Positions 1-5,312 of a DNA stretch of 5,312 nt are shown piece after piece. Under the pieces are notes generated by a model. The model ran no database searches. It was not told the DNA's origin and saw nothing but the letters and a program-made list of their open reading frames with translations. Position 1 is the first letter of the stretch; each line of letters begins with the position of its first letter. A program made the translations under genes and the position numbers. The DNA comes from Aquificales bacterium (GTDB lineage Bacteria > Aquificota > Aquificia > Aquificales > Aquificaceae), in assembly GCA_015491275.1 (NCBI GenBank), contig WFWF01000097.1:1-5312 (forward strand). Reading direction: 5' to 3'.

Positions 1-614
1 GCTCCTTCAGTAAAGGGTTTTGTATCAAGATGTGAAATCATATAAATAAGAGGCCCTTTACCCACTTCAAAGTATATATTCCTACACTCAGCACTTTTTA
101 CCGATGTCCTGCTAACAAGTTTTATTTTTTTACCGGAAATATGCTCCACATCAGACCTTTTTATATTCACAACCGGGATGGGGGAGCTTCTCACATTGCC
201 TACGAAAAAACTGTCAACACCTTTTATATAAGTTATAAGACAGACAGCCCCCTTTTCTGCAAAGATCTTGGCTTTCTTCCGGGTGGGAATACCGCCCTCC
301 TCAGTTATGACAATTTTACCCTCAACATCCTCTTCCTCACTTTTAAGGTGTATTGTCACAGCCTCTATCTCTGCCGACGGACTACCCCCGTAGGATATAC
401 ACTCTATCCTTTTATCCCCGCAATATATGTAAGACTGAGAAGGCACCGACTTTGAAACTTTAAACCCCTCTTCTTTAAAAGGAATACGATTGTTTTTCAA
501 GAAACCCCTTATTATTCTCCTCGCTTCCCTTATACCAGAAGAGTAAAAACTCCTTTCATAGGAACATATCTCCCCTACAAAGTCCTTAAGCTCTTTTAAA
601 ACTTCAATCCTCAT
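1..614 (-). CDS. M28-family metallopeptidase with PA-like domain, partial (C-terminus outside window)
   Basis: This is the N-terminal 204 residues of a reading frame that has no stop before the left edge. It is probably a zinc aminopeptidase-like hydrolase of family M28. A helical start (about 1-45) is followed by a region resembling a protease-associated (PA) domain (about 65-160, including SSPIPVVNI at 143-151). Then comes ISHLDTKPFTEG (193-204), followed by the first two bases of an alanine codon. That matches the first metal-binding motif of M28 enzymes, His-x-Asp followed by Gly-Ala-x-Asp-Asn; the second half lies outside the window. H195 would be a zinc ligand. The ATG at 614-612 overlaps the end of ilvE by 11 nt and has no convincing Shine-Dalgarno, so translation is probably coupled to ilvE. 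No signal peptide is visible, suggesting a cytoplasmic enzyme. The family call rests on one motif plus the PA-like segment; the substrate is unknown. Confidence 0.72.
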   Translation of the reverse strand, partial: MRIEVLKELKDFVGEICSYERSFYSSGIREARRIIRGFLKNNRIPFKEEGFKVSKSVPSQSYIYCGDKRIECISYGGSPSAEIEAVTIHLKSEEEDVEGKIVITEEGGIPTRKKAKIFAEKGAVCLITYIKGVDSFFVGNVRSSPIPVVNIKRSDVEHISGKKIKLVSRTSVKSAECRNIYFEVGKGPLIYMISHLDTKPFTEG

Positions 615-1521
615 ATACAGGTGTCAACCAGTGTTTATACTTCTCCATATTGCCCCTAACCGCATTGAAGTAAATCCTTTGCAGTTCCTTAGTTGTATCA
701 CCTATTTCGCCTCTACCTATCTTTCTGTTGTCTATCTCTACAACAGGTGTTATCTCAGCAGCAGTTCCCGTAAGGAATACCTCATCCGCACTGTAAAGTT
801 CACTTCTCATAATAGATCTTTCCTCAACCTCCATCATAAGCTCATTCTTTATTAAATTCTTAACCGCTGTTCTTGTTATACCCTCAAGTATATGGTCCGA
901 TGGACCAGGAGTTATAACTTTACCGTTCTTAACCATAAAAATATTCTCACCCGATCCTTCCGCTACAAACCCATCCCTGTTAAGCATTATTGCCTCATCG
1001 TAGCCAGACATTAAAGCTTCCGTTTTTGCAAGGGCGCTGTTGACATAGGCACCTGCTACCTTCCACCTTGAAGGTATTGAGTTATCATCATTTCTTCTCC
1101 AGGATGATACCTTAACCCTTATACCCTTAGATGTATCAAGATACCTGCCGAATTTGTAAGTGTATATGGCAACCTCGGAAGTGTATCCGAGAAGCTTCGG
1201 CGTTAACGCCAAGTCTTTAAAATAAACTATAGGTCTTATATAAACATCTTCCCTTATCTCGCATTTTCTCAAAAGATTTACGGTTATGCCTATAAGATCA
1301 TCAACCGAATATTTAATATCCATAAAAAGTGCTTTTGAATTGGATATAAGCCTTTCATAATGTTCTCTTGCAAATAAGATATAGAGTTGTTTTTCTCCTT
1401 CGTTCCAGTAAGCCCTTATACCTTCAAAAACGGCAGTACCGTAATGGAATGAATTTGTTTTTATACTTATTTTAGCTTTATCTTCGGAGACAAATTCTCC
1501 CTCAAAGAATATGTATTCCAT
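604..1521 (-). CDS. ilvE: Branched-chain amino-acid aminotransferase IlvE
   Basis: This is a class IV (fold-type IV) PLP aminotransferase that interconverts leucine, isoleucine and valine with their 2-oxo acids, using glutamate/2-oxoglutarate. It is the last step of branched-chain amino-acid synthesis, in the cytoplasm. The 305 residues match the usual length of about 300. Visible family motifs are FHYGTAVFEGIRAY (26-39), the PLP lysine K154 in SRWKVAGAYVNSALAKTEA (151-169), GYDEAIML (173-180), VAEGSGENIF (186-195), LEGITRTAV (212-220) and LYSADEVFLTGTAAEITPV (242-260). The ATG at 1521 is chosen because MEYIFFEGEFV aligns with the normal family N-terminus; Shine-Dalgarno support is weak. It lies 43 bp after the HTH gene and overlaps the peptidase gene downstream by 11 nt. 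The fold is certain. D-amino-acid aminotransferase is a less likely alternative, because the length and the conserved C-terminal GTAAEITPV motif favour IlvE. Confidence 0.95.
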   Translation of the reverse strand: MEYIFFEGEFVSEDKAKISIKTNSFHYGTAVFEGIRAYWNEGEKQLYILFAREHYERLISNSKALFMDIKYSVDDLIGITVNLLRKCEIREDVYIRPIVYFKDLALTPKLLGYTSEVAIYTYKFGRYLDTSKGIRVKVSSWRRNDDNSIPSRWKVAGAYVNSALAKTEALMSGYDEAIMLNRDGFVAEGSGENIFMVKNGKVITPGPSDHILEGITRTAVKNLIKNELMMEVEERSIMRSELYSADEVFLTGTAAEITPVVEIDNRKIGRGEIGDTTKELQRIYFNAVRGNMEKYKHWLTPVYED

Positions 1522-1539
1522 AATCAGGGATTAAATTTT

Positions 1540-1545
1540 ATCATA
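1540..1545 (-). promoter_or_regulatory. Possible -10 element upstream of ilvE
   Basis: The minus strand reads TATGAT here, 18 bp before the ilvE ATG, within the 43-bp gap after the HTH gene. No good -35 box lies 16-18 bp further upstream, and the implied leader would be only about a dozen nt. It could be an internal promoter giving ilvE its own expression, or chance in AT-rich sequence. Confidence 0.25.
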
Positions 1546-1564
1546 TAACTAATGCCCTTGCTTT

Positions 1565-1951
1565 TTATGACGCCTTTTTGTATTTTTCCAAGGCATCGTA
1601 AAAGATATTAACAGACTTTCTTATAATTCTATTAGCATCCCTTTTACTCTTTATACCGAAGTCCTTCATGAAGGTTGAAACATCTCCCTGGAAGTATCTT
1701 TTTCTTATAACCTCTTTATAGGGATGGGGTAACTTCTCTATTATGTTGTCTATATCAGCTATAAATATCACATACCTTTCAAATTTGGCATTTCTAAAAA
1801 GAAAATTCTTTAAATTACCATTTACTGTTATAAATCCCCTGTTATTTGATATATTCTTCCTCTTCTCCTTAGCCTCATCATATCTGTCCAACACATCACT
1901 GATCACAATAATCTTGTAATCAAATAATCCCATCCGTGAATACATGATCAC
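1565..1951 (-). CDS. Small protein with sigma-region-4-like helix-turn-helix, function unknown
   Basis: I do not recognise a named family for this 128-residue protein. The N-terminal half (about 1-65) is basic and contains a charged segment around DRYDEAKEKRKN (22-33). The C-terminal half starts with IIEKLPHPYKEVIRKRYFQG (70-89) and ends with KRDANRIIRKSVNIFYDAL (103-121). That arrangement of a short Leu-Pro turn, a helix ending in RYF, an acidic turn and a basic recognition-like helix resembles sigma-70 region 4 and the small phage-type regulators built on it. A DNA-binding role is therefore inferred, not shown. The GTG at 1951-1949 overlaps the stop of the upstream gene as GTGA, and an AAGG lies about 4 nt before it. 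The in-frame ATGs at 1945 and 1933 are alternatives that would remove 2 or 6 residues. The overlap implies translation coupled to the 80-aa protein. Confidence 0.7.
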   Translation of the reverse strand: MIMYSRMGLFDYKIIVISDVLDRYDEAKEKRKNISNNRGFITVNGNLKNFLFRNAKFERYVIFIADIDNIIEKLPHPYKEVIRKRYFQGDVSTFMKDFGIKSKRDANRIIRKSVNIFYDALEKYKKAS

Positions 1952-2190
1952 TCTACCTTGATCTTTTGAGCTTTCCTTGAAGAATCCTCCTTCTCCCCTT
2001 CCGTTTTATAATCAACATAAGCTTTAATAGCTTTCCATAAGCTTCTCTCTGCATCTTTCAGATTTTTTATCACCTCTTCTCTCACATCCTTAGGAGGGAG
2101 AAGAATATCAAATATATTTTCCACATGCTTCATAATCTGCCTTAATTCATTATATATGTCCTTCTTATCCCTTTCCCCTTTACCGCCCAT
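1948..2190 (-). CDS. Small charged helical protein, function unknown
   Basis: This 80-residue protein is not one I can name. It is predicted to be mostly helical. A basic N-terminus (GGKGERDKK) leads into a helix around residues 10-30, then a Leu-Leu-Pro-Pro turn at 30-33, and a second charged helix (DVREEVIKNLKDAERSLWKA, 35-54). The tail (about 63-80) is hydrophilic and Lys/Glu rich. There is no signal peptide, membrane segment or cysteine, so it is probably cytoplasmic. It is the first gene of the leftward cluster and overlaps the HTH gene by 4 nt, which makes it a likely partner or co-regulated protein. The ATG at 2190 has no Shine-Dalgarno. A TATACT box (2206-2201, minus strand) lies only 10 bp upstream, so a very short leader or leaderless mRNA is possible. 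The length, clean helical pattern and overlap with its neighbour support a real gene. Confidence 0.65.
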   Translation of the reverse strand: MGGKGERDKKDIYNELRQIMKHVENIFDILLPPKDVREEVIKNLKDAERSLWKAIKAYVDYKTEGEKEDSSRKAQKIKVE

Positions 2191-2246
2191 AGTAATTAAT
2201 AGTATAAAATACCTGTCGTCCGATTTATATAGTAGGGGGAACTTCC
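2191..2246. promoter_or_regulatory. Divergent promoter region between the 80-aa gene and the diguanylate cyclase
   Basis: These 56 bp lie between two divergent starts, so they should hold at least part of both promoters. On the minus strand TATACT (2206-2201) is a good -10 candidate for the leftward genes. On the plus strand TATAAA (2203-2208) overlaps it and could serve the cyclase, leaving a leader of about 30 nt that includes its Shine-Dalgarno. Neither has a convincing -35 box at 16-18 bp. Overlapping -10 elements would make the two directions mutually exclusive at a given moment; that is inference. Confidence 0.4.
2234..2240 (+). promoter_or_regulatory. Shine-Dalgarno that fixes the TTG start of the cyclase gene
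   Basis: AGGGGGA ends about 6 nt before TTG at 2247. No ATG or GTG lies in frame near the N-terminus, and the next in-frame Met is residue 81, inside the membrane region. This site is therefore the main argument for a TTG start. It is the strongest Shine-Dalgarno-like match in the window. Confidence 0.7.
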
Positions 2247-3305
2247 TTGAAAGAAATTATAAAACGATTCATTAAAAATTTTATAGCCCTGTTTGAAACG
2301 GAAAAGGACTACACACCTTCCCCCCTTGTCTCATATAAGGCGGTTATACTCCTCATACTAACCTTCCTTAGCTCTATTGTCTTCCTCTTTTACGGATATA
2401 TTGACTTTCAGGAAGGTGACAAAATAACGGGATACCTTGAGATATTTCTGGCAATTATATGCTTTCTTAACCCCTTCCTGCTGATTATGGTTAGGAATAT
2501 AAACTTTATAACATCGCTTAACCTTTCCCTTATAGGTGCTATATTCATTTCCGCTGCTTTTGAGGAATTGCCTGAAGATATATCAAGCCTTATATGGATA
2601 AATGTTTATCCTGTAGCTTCTTTCATTCTTAAAGGGAAAAGGGGTATTGTATGGAGCTTCGGATTCCTTTTCTTATTCAGTGTGGTTATTGTATTAAAAG
2701 ACATATTTAACAAGGGTGTTGATTATTCATATCTTTCGGATGCATACTTCAGCTATCTCCTGATTCTCCTGATCATATACTTCTATGAAGAGATATATGA
2801 CAGATCCAAAAAGTCATGGAAGAAACTGGCAACAACCGATAAGCTTACCGACTGCATAAACAGGTACGCCTTTGAAGATACATTAAACAGGGAAGTAGAA
2901 AGGGCAAGAAAATACTCCTATAGTCTCTCAATGATACTGTTTGATCTTGATAACTTCAAGGAGATAAATGATAACCATGGACATTTAAAGGGAGACGAGG
3001 TTTTAAAAATGACCGCTGATATAGTTAGAACTCACCTTAGGAAGACAGATTTTTTATGCAGGTGGGGAGGAGAAGAATTTTTGATACTCGCAACTTACAC
3101 GGATAAAAGGCAGGCATTCCGCTTGGCAGAGAGAATAAGGAAAGCTATAGAATCCACGGATTTCGGATTACCCTTTAGGGTAACCGCAAGCTTCGGAGTT
3201 ACGGATCTTGAAGAGGATGACGATATAGATTCCCTTCTTGCAAGGGCGGATAAGGCTTTATACGAAGCCAAAAATACCGGCAAAAATAAGGTTATTGTAA
3301 AGTGA
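2247..3305 (+). CDS. Membrane-bound diguanylate cyclase (GGDEF domain)
   Basis: This enzyme should condense two GTP into cyclic di-GMP at the inner face of the membrane. Residues 1-30 form a short cytoplasmic lead. Hydrophobic segments at about 31-52, 63-82, 86-105, 112-128, 132-151 and 165-180 give roughly five or six membrane spans and probably a sensory module. The GGDEF domain fills about 190-352. It shows DKLTDCINRYAFE (198-210), FDLDNFKEINDNHGHLKGDE (232-251), the active-site variant GGEEF (274-278) and FGVTDL (316-321). An RxxD inhibitory site (R265-D268) sits five residues before GGEEF, so product feedback inhibition is expected. No EAL, HD-GYP, PAS or HAMP domain is visible. The membrane module is not one I can assign to a named MASE family. 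Translation starts at a TTG with a strong Shine-Dalgarno. The gene is divergent from the cluster to its left and ends 33 bp before the tRNA. Confidence 0.95.
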   Translation: MKEIIKRFIKNFIALFETEKDYTPSPLVSYKAVILLILTFLSSIVFLFYGYIDFQEGDKITGYLEIFLAIICFLNPFLLIMVRNINFITSLNLSLIGAIFISAAFEELPEDISSLIWINVYPVASFILKGKRGIVWSFGFLFLFSVVIVLKDIFNKGVDYSYLSDAYFSYLLILLIIYFYEEIYDRSKKSWKKLATTDKLTDCINRYAFEDTLNREVERARKYSYSLSMILFDLDNFKEINDNHGHLKGDEVLKMTADIVRTHLRKTDFLCRWGGEEFLILATYTDKRQAFRLAERIRKAIESTDFGLPFRVTASFGVTDLEEDDDIDSLLARADKALYEAKNTGKNKVIVK

Positions 3306-3323
3306 ACATGTTAGATATATAAT
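3295..3323 (+). promoter_or_regulatory. Promoter of the initiator tRNA gene
   Basis: TTGTAA (3295-3300, four of six matches to TTGACA) is followed by exactly 17 bp and then a perfect TATAAT (3318-3323). Transcription would start near 3330, about 8 nt before the mature tRNA 5' end. The -35 box lies within the last codons of the cyclase gene. A second TATAAT overlaps at 3323-3328 but has no matching -35. Spacing and position make this the best-supported promoter in the window. Confidence 0.7.
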
Positions 3324-3338
3324 ATAATTTCTGCAATA

Positions 3339-5312
<1,974 letters not shown>

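Noticed and set aside
141..455. 104-aa plus-strand reading frame
   Set aside because: It lies opposite the M28 peptidase gene, which has clear family motifs; the plus-strand translation has no recognisable domain and no Shine-Dalgarno-supported start.
631..855. 74-aa plus-strand reading frame
   Set aside because: It is antisense to the conserved C-terminal part of ilvE and shows no coding character of its own.
3095..3283. 62-aa minus-strand frame inside the cyclase gene
   Set aside because: It is antisense to the GGDEF catalytic core, whose motifs are intact, and is rich in Ser/Arg as expected for a shadow frame.

Overview
The window reads as compact, moderately AT-rich bacterial chromosome with six protein genes and one tRNA. 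The genes overlap or sit close together, and arginine and isoleucine codons lean heavily to AGG/AGA and ATA. The tRNA is very GC-rich against its surroundings, and several starts lack a clear Shine-Dalgarno. Together this suggests a thermophilic or moderately thermophilic bacterium, with Aquificota-type genomes as my best guess. That is an inference from style, not from a database match.

Left part, minus strand (2190 down to 1). Four co-directional genes are packed tightly: an unrecognised charged 80-aa protein; a 128-aa protein with a sigma-region-4-like helix-turn-helix, whose GTG start overlaps the previous stop by 4 nt; ilvE, branched-chain amino-acid aminotransferase; and an M28-type metallopeptidase with a PA-like domain. 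The peptidase start overlaps the ilvE stop by 11 nt and the gene runs off the left edge. Three of the four are linked by overlaps, so a shared transcript is plausible. The aminotransferase and the peptidase could both serve amino-acid metabolism, but nothing visible proves a functional link.

Middle, plus strand. A 56-bp divergent intergenic region separates that cluster from a membrane-bound diguanylate cyclase (TTG start, strong Shine-Dalgarno, GGEEF active site, intact RxxD inhibitory site). Immediately downstream is an initiator tRNA-fMet(CAT) with encoded CCA. Its own promoter has the -35 box inside the last codons of the cyclase gene.

Right part, minus strand. A large secreted S8 subtilase converges on the tRNA. 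Its stop codon lies in the tRNA T-loop, so the two genes overlap by 22 nt on opposite strands. Its reading frame is open to the right edge, so the true start and any signal peptide lie outside the window. It has a complete Asp-His-Ser triad, a cysteine-containing insertion, a Pro-rich linker, and a C-terminal Cys/hydrophobic/Arg tail resembling CTERM-type sorting signals. There is no mobile element, CRISPR array, rRNA gene or clear rho-independent terminator, and no gene-free stretch longer than 300 bases.
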